A stretch of 64,000 nucleotides of DNA from Schistocephalus solidus (lineage: Eukaryota; Platyhelminthes; Cestoda; Diphyllobothriidea; Diphyllobothriidae), in contig WEDG01003293.1 in the NCBI GenBank assembly GCA_017591395.1, positions 20,145-84,144 on the forward strand, written 5' to 3'. Shown here in pieces: positions 44,150 through 54,169 of this stretch. The first letter of the stretch is position 1; each line of letters opens with the position of its first letter. Under the pieces are notes generated by a model. The model was not told the origin of the DNA. It did not search any database and saw only the letters and a list, made by a program, of their open reading frames with translations. The position numbers and the translations under genes were made by a program.

Positions 44150-47100
44150 TCAAACCTTGTCCAACTCTTCCTTTGTCCGTTCCTCCAGCACACGTATGTC
44201 CTCCATTGAAAGTCCGTGCCAAGAGTCTATACTGCAGAAGAGTTGGCGGTGGAAGTTGAGGAAGATCCTTCGCTCAACCTAGATTTGCAGGAGGCGGCGG
44301 TAAATGCGAGGATTGAAGGCAATCTTACGTTCTGTATGAATCTCTCCGTGATAGTCTGCAGACCAAACCACTTAAATTCGCAGGTTACGAGCTTGTAGGC
44401 GCACATTATGGGCATGTCCGTGTTCTAAAAGGAGGCAAATGTTAATTTCGAGGAACGAGTATGTGACGGGAGCCCTACCTCCCACCATTTGGGACCCAGC
44501 AGGGGTCCAAGACCCGTGGCCTTGGACTGAAAGATTTTGGGATCCCACTCGGATTTGTAGTCGCTCTGTGCGTAGAGAGCATCGTTGGCAATGTCAATCA
44601 CAACCACTTCGCGCTGTTCCAGCAGTTCAGGCGATAGTTGGTGGACCTAAATTGGGCTGCGTTAGAGGAAGCAGAGGATCAAGCGGAGTTTACATTTTCA
44701 AGGTCGACTTTGTCTTGTACATGCATGGTCTCCACTTTGATGTGGAAGTCGGATTTCATATAGGCTGGGTTCTGAAATTGTATAAACAAATCATTTTTTA
44801 TTATTTTCAGTGCATGTGCTGTTTGATGAGCAGAAAACTGAACCACACCCAATGACGGTGAGTTTCGACGCGTCAGATTCTTAACATTCCTGGTACGCAA
44901 GTATTCAGGCACGGTGATTTCACATATGTGACGTATCACCAACCAAAAATAGGACCCTGAACTGTGAATGTGTGTCGATGAGTTTAATGCTCTAATGGTA
45001 GATGAGCATTCACCAATGGCGCCAAAAACAGGCTCATTCAGATGTGCTTTGGAGTTGAATCTTGAGCCTCAACAGCAACCGGTTAAGTGCCCGAGACTCA
45101 GTGTTTAGAGCGTTGGACTTCTTTTTAAAAGGTTGTGGGTTCGAGCCTATGGGGTTGCAGCACCTGGGGTTGGGTATAGCTGGCTGACGCTGGTTGATAA
45201 GACACAAATTACTATTTGAGTCTCCCTTGTCTTTGTCGGGAACATCTTTTTAAATGCTCTAATCTGAAGCTGTCATTTGCATTTATTCGAGTATGCTCGA
45301 TTATTGATTGGTCATTGCTACGCGGTAGCCGGTATGGGCTTCAGACTAAATGGTGTTGTCTGTTACACATCCTGCTATCAGAAGAAACCATGGAAGGTCA
45401 GTCTCACGATAATTCCCCTATATACACATCCATTTCTTTCCCACACCTGGATTGGTTGAAAAGACAGCGTCAAGGAGGCCGGAGGTGGGCGCCGAAACAG
45501 TGGCTGACAATGTTAAAACGCCCTTAAGCGCAAAACCGCACAAGATTTTGTTCCAACTGCATGTACTAGGCTTCTGTACGTCTGATTCGCAGTCCACATG
45601 CGTGAGCATGCCATAATGCTCACATTAAGAAGGCGTCATTGCAGGCTGACTCTCAATACTGTCTTTGGCGGAGGATACCTCAGAATACGTTGAATATGGA
45701 GAAACATTTTGAAATTGATCTCAGGCAGGCTTAATGACCTCACGGTTTGTAGTTCAAAAGTTTGCTTGATAAAGCTTTGCAAGCACTTTCCAGTGACAAA
45801 GTTTTCAAAAGAAACGAACCTTAACTTAGCTAAGATTTACTTTTGCAGAAAACGATGACGGCGATTGACCTCGTAGTCAGGGGAGTAAGTCATTGATGTG
45901 CCCGTACATAGTCAATGCTAATTGGTCCTTTCTGAAGGTGTGGGCTCGGCGTGAGTGGGTTGGGATATGCAAGTACTTACTGAGCAAAAGGGCAGACTCC
46001 GTACTGAACAATAATCTAGACCCAAAATAAACAGGCCTCTTAACGAACAAAAGGATTTTAGGTTTTCAGGCAGTATTTCGTTGGTATTTTGGCTAGCTCC
46101 AAATGGTGATTGTAGATGCGAATGCAAATAAGTGCTAGAGTTCTATTCCCTCGGAGGAAAAACCAATAAGGTGTTTTTGAATCTTCAGAGCAAGTGAAAA
46201 CGAAGGGTAGACTAAATATACTCATGAACTAGTAAACAATTTAGATCGAAACACTTCCTTCTTTCAAGTGAAAAACTGCAGGTGTAATTTCCTACAGGAT
46301 ACGTATAAAAATGTAAATGCGTGGTGAAAGCTTGAGATAGTAATTTCTCAGGCTAATTCAACGTTTGTTCGGCCAACCAGAGCCCTGACTAGGACCTGGG
46401 GCCAGAAATATAAACATGCGTTCACAGATAACGCAGATAGCCCGGTGAAAATGCATACAAGTTTGAATGTAAGCACGTAACTAAGAGTAAGATAATTGAC
46501 ATCTGGTCATTTCCGATTGTATATTTAAAGGGTATAGCATAGAAATAAGTGCCTTGCAAATGACGTTTTACAATCAGCTCCAAAATTTCAACGGATGTTT
46601 AACTCGAAGACGATCACCTTCTGCGGAATAACCGCGTCATTCACATTCTGAAGCAAGAAACGCAACAAGCAGTATAATGTTTTTATGACAAAGGTTATCA
46701 CTGTATCCCTTACATAGGTTTCGGGCTGAAAGCTCAGATAAATGTTTTCCGACATTTAGGCTACTCTGTGATGCAATTTTGAAGGGTTGGCCTCCTCATT
46801 TAGTCCGCCAACATTGTCTGGCTTCTATTCATACACTTTAGCAAACAAAGCGTTGGAAGACCCACTGGTCAGCCAAACCCCGCATAATTGCATCACGCAG
46901 CATCGGAGTCATCTGCTAAACGCGCATGTGGCTTTTATTCAGAAACTGCGTTAATGAAGACTGTAAAACCTTCGCCATACAAAAACTATGCTACACCTTT
47001 TAAGACAGGGCCTTACACGTTTATTTTACAGAAGTTTATTTTTTCATAAACCTACTTTTAAGACTGTTCGGCAGTATGGGTAGGCATTCCAGGCGACTAC

Positions 47101-47870
47101 TTCGATCTCCATCGCGCCACTTGGTGAAATCGCGCGAATGAAAGCGTGAACTTTGTTTGCCAGATGGTTAAATCTTGTGGGTGAATTGACCTGCGGCGAA
47201 CGTTTGCCCCGCCACCACCAGGGGAAAGCTCAGATAAATGTTTTCCGACATTTAGGCTACTGTGTGATGCAATTTTGAAGGGTTGGCCTCCTCATTTAGT
47301 CCGCCAACATTGTCTGGCTTCTTTTCATACACTTTAGCAAACAAAGCGTTGGAAGACCCACTGGTCAGCCAAACCCCGCATAATTGCATCACGCAGCATC
47401 GGAGTCATCTGCTAAACGCGCATGTGGCTTTTATTCAGAAACTGCGTTAATGAAGACTGTAAAACTTTCGCCATATAAAAACTATACTACACCTTTTAAG
47501 ACAGGGCCTTACACGTTTATTTTACAGAAGTTTGTTTTTTCATAAACCTACTTTTAAGACTGTTCGGCAGTATGGGTAGGCATTCCAGGCGACTTCTTCG
47601 ATCTCCATCGCGCCACTTGGTGAAATGGCGCGAATGAAAGCGGGAACTTTGTTTGCCAGATGGTAAATCTTGTGGGTGAATTGACCTGCGGCGAACGTTT
47701 GCCCCGCCGCCACCAGGGGCGCTTCAGGTGGGTGCTTCGTGCCGTCGAAGGGTTCATTCACGAGAATCTCGACTCCCTCACCGCCACCAGTCTCATTTTT
47801 GGAGCTCTCGATGACGGTCCAGAGCTGGGCCACTTGATACTGCTCCACCGTCATGGGCAGTATCACGCGG
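44150..47870 (-). CDS. class I phosphatidylinositol transfer protein (PITP), exons 2-6; exon 1 not located
   Basis: PITPs carry phosphatidylinositol and phosphatidylcholine between membranes in the cytosol and support phosphoinositide signalling and Golgi traffic. Coding exons with GT-AG edges: 47870-47552, 44771-44694, 44646-44479, 44424-44329, 44278-44150 (stop TGA). They encode 262 residues; about 8 N-terminal codons are missing, giving roughly the 270 of the animal family. The first junction splits a codon; the rest fall between codons. Hallmarks: [29 protein letters not shown] (Thr and Lys of the inositol pocket), [10 protein letters not shown] (pocket Asn and reactive Cys), [30 protein letters not shown] and [10 protein letters not shown] (pocket Glu). 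Oddities: a Pro/Ala-rich insert of about 13 residues before QFTHK, and the membrane-docking Trp-Trp pair is Trp-Phe. Introns 3-5 are only 47, 54 and 50 nt; intron 2 is 2,780 nt and holds HZ, B and duplicated sequence. Identity is secure; start and expression are unknown. Confidence 0.93.
45088..45242 (+). mobile_element. HZ repeat with intact tRNA-like head (PITP intron 2)
   Basis: The A-box-like GACTCAGTGTTTAGAGCG and the B box GGGTTCGAGCC (exact match to the GGTTCGANNCC consensus) are about 25 nt apart. Then CACCTGGGGTTGGGTATAGC, a decayed hammerhead (CTGACG, stem II and GAAA lost), GAGTCTCCCTTGTCTTTGTC. The tail is absent. It lies antisense to the PITP gene. Confidence 0.85.
45410..45662 (-). 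repeat. B-family copy in PITP intron 2
   Basis: Shares CCATTTCTTTCCCACACCTG, AAAAGACAGCGTCAA, GATTTTGTTCCAACTGCATG, AAGAAGGCGTCATTGCAGG and CTGACTCTCAATA with 48150-48378. The minus strand of both matches the CTGAGAGTCAGG...CTTCTTAATGTG module of the 25-26 kb array. Confidence 0.7.
46728..47719. repeat. 496-bp tandem duplication including half of PITP exon 2
   Basis: Copy 1 (46728-47223) and copy 2 (47224-47719) differ at only a few positions, so the event is recent. The unit holds 168 nt of exon 2 (3' half) and about 328 nt of intron 2. Copy 2 is joined to the functional exon; copy 1 lies downstream of the gene's true donor, inside intron 2. Confidence 0.95.
47056..47223 (-). pseudogene. 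duplicated PITP exon 2 fragment (pseudo-exon)
   Basis: A copy of 47552-47719 with its own GTAGGT donor but no acceptor. A one-base insertion near 47169-47175 puts an in-frame TAA directly after the codons for Lys-Ile of the HKIYHL motif, so it cannot add coding sequence in frame. Other differences are single substitutions. Confidence 0.9.
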
Positions 47871-48019
47871 CTAAAAAACAAACACGAAGCCATATAATTT
47901 GGGGAGTCACGCAGTATTTCCAAGGGAAAAAGCAAATAGCGAACGCCTGTGACAAGATAATACGGCTAGCACACACATATCAATTTTGAGCGATAAATGA
48001 AGCGGTTCCAAATAGCAAT

Positions 48020-48380
48020 GATCAAAAAACACCTCGAAAAAGAGAGCTCGGTCGTCTCACACGATGACGTCTGGCACGTGCCCTAGGAGGTAGATGCAGA
48101 CCTGGTGGCTTGCGTATTTTATAGCGGAGTACAGTTGTGTGGAGACCATCACAAACCCATTTCTTTCCACCCACCTGGCTTGGATGAAAAGACAGCGTCA
48201 AAAAGGTCGTAGGTGGGCACCAAAGCACTAGCTGACAAAATAAAACAGCCCTTTAGCGCGTGTCGCACAAGATTTGGTTCCAACTGCATGTACTAGTCTG
48301 ACTCGCATCCCGCATGCGGTAGCGTGCCATTCAGCTCACATTAAGAAGGCGCCATTGCAGGCTGACTCTCAATTTTGATT
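48020..48380 (-). repeat. B-family copy
   Basis: Second member of the pair with 45410-45662. It keeps a longer distal part (48020-48150), including TGGTCTCCACACAACTGTAC on the minus strand. Confidence 0.7.
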
Positions 48381-49400
48381 TTCCTGCAGTCTTAACACAT
48401 CGTGGTAGGTTCAAGAGCATTAGATTTAGCCTACTGATAAATGCGAAAGTTTTCCGAAAAAAATGATTCCCTAGTATCAGCCGCGTTCCTTCGTCCCTCT
48501 GTCATTCACAAGTCGAATTTCCAAGCCTTTCCACCAATCACCTGATTGGTCTAAATTTCGCTACCGCACGTATGTACGGTCGTATTTATATGGGATTGCA
48601 CGGACCCCATCACCGCCCCATAAACGAGAGTCGTGAGCCAATGTGGCCCATTTTGTGCATCACACCTTTTTAGGTCAACATATCGATCATGCACAAAGCT
48701 ATCGTAGTAGGTCCTGACTGTAGGTTGTCACTTTGTCTTACAAAAAAGGACACATTTGAAATACTATTGCGGTGGTTAGGGGGTTTTGGTGGCATTCATG
48801 TTGCATAAAGGTCAACGCCCGCCGGCAGCACCAGCAGTGTTGCACCGATTGCTTTCGAGTATACGTCGGTCATATAGATCAGAACGCCAACTTCAACGAA
48901 AGTGCATCGAATATCAGTCGAGGGGACCCTAAAACACCAGCATACACAGGATTTAAATCTGCGGATCTTTTTCTAAAGATATTTAAATCTAATAGTACCC
49001 ACCTTGTCCAAATAATTGCGCAGTGTTCACAACTACATCCATCCTGTTAACACTATTGAGCATTAAGGTAGTCTACAAAAAACACCTTTACCGAAGAGCA
49101 AGCTTGTCTGACCCTCAAAAAGCGCTCAGCTTTTTTACTTTGATTTGAGAATTCACCTGAAATTTCCATCAATAAGATTCAATTTCATTTGCGGCCCTCT
49201 CACGGAACTTCCCTTCATGATACAGAAATAACATTATTAATATACATAAAAGTGTCCAAAGAAAACTGGTTGGTGCAAATATAATTTCCTTCATTACCGT
49301 TTCAAATTTATCAGCCATCGGCAGATCGTCTTGACCTAAGGAGCAAAAAACATCGAGGAGAAGTTTGGTTTTTGCATACGGAAGTTCCTGAAGCATTGGC
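48381..49400. other. no gene recognised; possible site of missing PITP exon 1 searched
   Basis: I looked for a short minus-strand exon (ATG, about 7 codons, two extra bases, GT) that would complete PITP and found no convincing candidate here. Open frame 48772-49050 (+) has no family motif. Confidence 0.35.
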
Positions 49401-49407
49401 AAAATCT

Positions 49408-49640
49408 CCAGGTAGTTGAGACACGCGAATAGGAGCCTCACCCTATACTCAAAACTGACCCTAAACTTAACACTATATATAAGTTAAACCCAACCCTCAC
49501 CCTAACCTTGTATCTATGTTAACCTTAATCATTACCCTAACCTTAATCTTCACCCTATCCCTAATCTCCCTAAAAGTACGCGTAGGGCCACCTTTATTAC
49601 AATAGGTATTTCTATTCCCGTGTCTGATTTCTATTTAGCC
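49408..49640. mobile_element. MITE-like element with telomere-like core (copy E, partial)
   Basis: The left end (CCAGGTAGTTGAGACACGCG, AATAGGAGCC) and right end (GGGCCACCTTTATTACAATA, CTATTCCCGTGTCTG) are relics of the copy B termini. The core has ACCCTAACCTT and TTAACCTTAATC units. Confidence 0.6.
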
Positions 49641-52540
49641 CTTCTCACAGAGGATATTCTTAACTGAGATTTCGCAAATATTTCGGTGAGGGATTTATTT
49701 ATTGACGCCAAGAAATAAAAAGTTTGTACCAAGTCTGCCTTATGCAAATGTACTCAGGAAAAACAACACTCCAACTGGTGGGAAAGAAAAAAAAATGCCA
49801 TGTGTTTTGCTTGTTTAATTTATTTTCACTACATGAATGAAGAGACTCAGATATTTCAATTTGTTGACATTCTGTTTGTGAGGACTTATCATATTGCAAA
49901 ATGCTTAGTTGCGTAGTTAAAATTTGAAAAGTTTGCAATTGAGAGCAGCTCTTAGACGTTTGCGTAATCTTTAGAGTAGTTGAATATCCATAGACTTGTT
50001 AATGCTACCGTAAACGCATGCAACTTACAGTCCATGAAGAACAGAGGTATTTTCCCGGGAATACAAGGAGAGATACGCACCTTTGGATATGATATAGGGC
50101 ATATAAAAGATGCCAAAATAAAAAGCTGCCAAGCCTTGAAAATTTGCCTCTGACCTCGTTTAATTAAACGGGCATAGTAGTTATCTGATGGTGTCTATAT
50201 TTATAGTTTAGGATATACTGCTTAGGCAGCAGAATTTGGCTGTATTCGTGGCAGTATTTTGGACGAGTAGGTTGGCCCAAATGTGAAAATCTCACTGCCC
50301 AGGTAGTTAGAACATTCGCTGTAGTCAAGCCTTGTCCGTGCTGTCTTGCGTCCGAATCCCACCGAGGCCGTCGGGTTTTGCACAATTGGATCAAATGCAT
50401 ATAACATTTAAAATTGGAGACCTTAGAGGCAAGTGCAAATGCGAATTGTCTTGAAAATAGAAGTTAACTAGTAAGGTTCTTCACAAGTGCAGAACAGACT
50501 TCCTTCGGCAATGGAAGGAAACAAAGACTAATTGCCTATAACGCGAGACCAGGAAGCGCCTGGTTTGGGTGACCTTGTAATAAAATACGACTGATCCAAA
50601 AAAGGCGTCATGCTTCTCCCGGAAAAAAAGAAACAACGGAAAATTTAATTATTTAGGCGATTTTAATTTACCGAGTTCACCAGAAAGGCTGTCCTTAAAA
50701 AGGCCGGGAGTAGGATCCATGCTATCCAACAGTTTGTCTATCACAGGCGACGACGACCAATAATGATCCGAAGAAGGTGAGGCAGGAACTAACAAGTGCA
50801 TTTGTCTATGGTGAGATGGATTTGCATCGCATCCACTCCAACCAGGTTTCAGAAGTAAGATAGGATTACGGCGTGATAGGTCAACCGTCGCGAACGAAGA
50901 TTTTCTTCGTGTGTTTCGTAGCACAGTAAGCGCAAGGACGGTGAATTGCATGTAAAGTGGTTTGTGGTAGGAGTTATCTTGCGTAAAATCTTCTTATTTA
51001 CCCTCCTGGTTGGGTCTTCAGAAGACTAGAAGTGGGACCGGGTGCAGTGGTTGACAAAGCTAAACAGCCCGCCTAAGCGTGCCGCACACGCTGGAACAGG
51101 TTGGTTTTAAAATCGATAAAGGGGCAAGTTAAGAGCCCGCCAGATTGTTTATAGGCACTGAGAGACATTGAGACGCAGTCCCCTTAGTCGACCTCGCTTT
51201 TAGACATCAGTACACTGTCCGATCCGGTCTTCCGACGGACGATGAGATTGGGCAAAGTCGTCGAAAGAGTCAAGCAGCCCGTTGGCGCGTGCCACAGACA
51301 CGACCTGGAACACCACCACAGTTTCACTCAAAGGTTTGGGCTTTGTGGTGCCGGCATAATGCTAAAGCAAAAGGCTGCGACCACGTCTACACATTATCCA
51401 CGCACAAGCCTATCCAAAACATCGTTCATAGAGAGAGACCACAATCAGAATGAAAACCATGCAATGTGACCCCTATTCCTAGTCAAGGTTGCTAGCTATC
51501 GTGATGCTTTAAATGCGCGTTTATTTTTTTTATCCCTGAGGTACCTAGGCGACAAATGGGAGATGCGTCGGTTCGCCCAAAACACATGTCCTCCTCCGTC
51601 ACGGAAACCAAATCCAAACTGCACTGAATTTCCATGAGCGTGGCAACTTCCAACACCAGGCCAATGTTTTTGTTAAGTTAATTCCTCCGGTGGTTTTATG
51701 ACGCACACCACGACCATGCAGATAAATAAGGTGAGCATACATCTAGGTGTATCATTTTGGTGAACATACGGTCGAAAGAATCCTACCCCAGCTCAAGAAT
51801 TATATCCAGACGTCCACCCAAGGAAAGTAAGTAACAACTTTTCAAACACTGCTGTCCGGAGTGCGGGATATTTATATTTCAGATTCACCGCCAATCAGCC
51901 AAAAGAGAGTAAAAAAATAGATCCACGCGTGTACTCTGATTCAAAATACGTGGAGGTGCCAGCACGGTTGCGGCAAAGTCACTGACGTCTGACGCCTACT
52001 CCCGAGGTAGACCATATTATCACTTGATCGGAAAGTCCTCCAAAACCCACGGTTTCAATCGGAAGGCGGGAGTTCCGAGTGCGAGAGACCCTGCAGTTTT
52101 GTCTTCACGCTGACCTCTAACCCACATTTGCCACCAGCCTATATAAGCCTATAATTCATGCTAATTAGCATTCGATTTTACATATTCTCTCGATGCTTGG
52201 CCCTATAATTCATCAAACACACGTTTATTGCGCTGATGGCGGTAACTGCATTGCTGCCAGGCAGTTTACTGGACCACCTAGAGACGGACACTCGAATCAG
52301 GAAGTTCGACTGATAAAGTGTGTCATATATGACTCGTGCTACAAGGCCTGTGAGTTGCACGCATCGGCAGTCTGTCGCAGCCCGCCGACTGCTGTGCTTA
52401 CTTGACTGCATCCGGCGGCCACTTGAACATTGTTGCGGTTATGCTGGTCAAAAAGGAACGTTAGGGAGGGTTACTTGAAACCCTTGATTCCAGTAGTTTA
52501 CGGCTGACACAATTGTCACCTCTTACGATGATTTCGGCCT
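49641..52540. other. no gene; one B-family scrap
   Basis: 51000-51090 (CCCTCCTGGTTGGGTCTTCA, GACTAGAAGTGGGACC) looks like a minus-strand B-family fragment. The 100-codon minus frame at 50951-50649 has no recognised motif. Confidence 0.35.
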
Positions 52541-52549
52541 CGTGAAACT

Positions 52550-52990
52550 TCAAAAAAATGACTGAATACCATAGAATAAGCTTCAACCTAAGAGCTACTC
52601 TTACACCTCCTAACTTCGTTTGCATGCTGGGCCATTCACGTCCGGATTTATCTCGATGTTTCACGGATACAGTTTTTTTGACCGCAACTGCATCAAATGC
52701 GGCACACGACCCCAGACGTTTCCTGACGTGGCAGTGGTCCTCTGCCCTCATGAACTGGCGCCTGATGGTTGCCTCCGGCCTGTGTGCAACCCCAACTGTA
52801 AGTGGGGTGAGAAAGTGGCTGACGGCTTCAGAGACGTTCTTCACGTAAGAGGGAGCTTGCGAAAATTGAGGTCTGGGTGGAATCAGTCTCTCGCATCGTT
52901 TGCGCATGCATTGGTCGCCAAAGTGGCGCGGCAACTATCTTTGACGTTGGGCTCGAGGAAAAATCCGAAACTTTATTGCAATAAACTTTT
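52550..52990 (-). pseudogene. Penelope-like element fragment (RT-endonuclease connector)
   Basis: The minus strand reads PSYVKNVSEAVSHFLTPLTV then GVAHRPEATIRRQFM, matching PYVRNVSEATERVLRPLNVG / GVGHRPEATIRRLVM of the larger copy at 7.5 kb residue by residue. The preceding PRHFGDQCM...RCERLIPP part matches its PRSFVNKCLYQRHTK region. Downstream, a GIY-YIG domain would be expected; only scrambled remnants in other frames are visible (about 52760-52640). The RT catalytic part is absent. An HZ element starts about 40 nt beyond its upstream edge. Confidence 0.82.
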
Positions 52991-53032
52991 CGTTCCAGCG
53001 AGCTCATTTTCTTGACCCTCATATTCCACGTG

Positions 53033-53290
53033 CACGTGGCTCAATGTTTAGAGCATTGAACTTCCAATCAACAGGTTGCGGGTTCGAACCTCGGTTGGCG
53101 CAAACCCAGGGGTTTGGCATCCCTGACTGATATCGGCTAATGAGCCAGGAACGGCCATTCCAGTCTCCCTTGTCTTTGTCAGCATCGTTATTCTGCCTTT
53201 ACAAGACTACTATCCGCTGTACGGTTGCTGGCGGGACTCGAGAGTTAGTCCCAAGGTAGAGCAGAAAGAGTGCGTGCCATTCCAGCCTAC
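53033..53290 (+). mobile_element. full-length HZ repeat: tRNA-like head, hammerhead remnant, tail
   Basis: The best complete layout in the window: A-box-like GTGGCTCAATGTTTAGAGC (53036-53054), B box GGTTCGAACC (53081-53090), a linker ending GGTTTGGCATCCC, the hammerhead region (stem II GGCT-AATG-AGCC intact, GGCCATTCCAGTC intact, core boxes mutated), CTTGTCTTTGTCAGC, then tail TACGGTTGCTGGCGGGACTC to GCCTACCTCTCCG. The head has RNA polymerase III promoter form, so the family is a tRNA-derived SINE with a ribozyme-like body. Confidence 0.85.
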
Positions 53291-53815
53291 CTCTCCGTCC
53301 TGAGAGGAGGAATACATTATTCCGTTTGTTGACTACCTTCCACGTCGCGGCTTTTTGTGTGCTTTGATAGTTTGGAAACTCAGTGCGGTAAATACACGTA
53401 CATATGTTCTTATGTGGACTGCAGCCAAACAGATAAACTGGCGGTCTGGAGGATTATTTAAAGCCTTATCCAAAGCCAGGCGTGATGACGAAATTCTGAT
53501 TAGTTTGACACAGAAGCCCACCTTTGATTATCAGTGTAATCACCGGTTGTCTTAAAAATTATGAGGAGTACCGAGGTATCCCGCCGTTTGACAGCCATTG
53601 GCGCACCGTGATAGTTTAAAAAAGCACCAGAGAGGCCAGTAGGCCACCGCATTGGGGATGAAAGATAGAAAGTGAGGTCAACACTAGGCAATGCATCCCC
53701 ACGACACACCACCACGTACCTTTTTATAATAAAGCTGACGCTCGTTTATCCATCACAGTGCGATAGGAGTCACGGCTTTCGATGCTGCTGAATCGGTCCT
53801 TTCGGGATTGACACT
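53291..53815. other. no gene recognised
   Basis: Short overlapping open frames only (53355-53555 +, 53500-53715 -). Confidence 0.4.
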
Positions 53816-53819
53816 CAGA

Positions 53820-54165
53820 GTCAATGACCTCTTCGGGATGCAGCCTCCATGGCACTTCCACAATACCTGGGATCCGAGCAGCCCTCATGAAATCATGATA
53901 TATTTTGCGCTAATTATATCGTGTGTGGCACGCATAGGTAGGCCATGTAAATTTATCAGAAAAAGAACCACGAGACCGTCACTGGCCATCCTTGTACTTA
54001 TGTGTTACATAATACAATTTGAAGAGAAATAGTGTGAAAGGTGCCACGAATTTTGGCCTCACATTAAGTTGATTCACGTGCAAGTCACAATCATTCACAT
54101 ACTCTGTGAGGCACACGGTGGACGTCACCGTGCGCGACGGTTGAACTTTCGGTCAGTACCGAATT
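53820..54165 (+). repeat. B-family copy with 3' module
   Basis: CAGCCTCCATGGCACTTCC and CCTGGGATCCGAGCAG match the 25.4-kb unit. GGCACGCATAGGTAGGCC matches scraps at 9655 and 42380. 54072-54150 (GATTCACGTGCAAGTCACAA, GCACACGGTGGACGTC) is the 3' module. Confidence 0.65.
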
Positions 54166-54169
54166 CCAC

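Noticed and set aside
47540..47935. ATG at 47935 as the PITP start
   Set aside because: Residues before Arg-Val-Ile-Leu-Pro do not match the family, and a clear splice acceptor (TTTTTTAG) lies at 47871-47872, so the frame upstream is intronic.
49169..49441. 90-codon minus-strand frame with a hydrophobic C-terminus
   Set aside because: Its first residues come from the MITE-like end at 49.4 kb, and no family or supported splice sites are visible.
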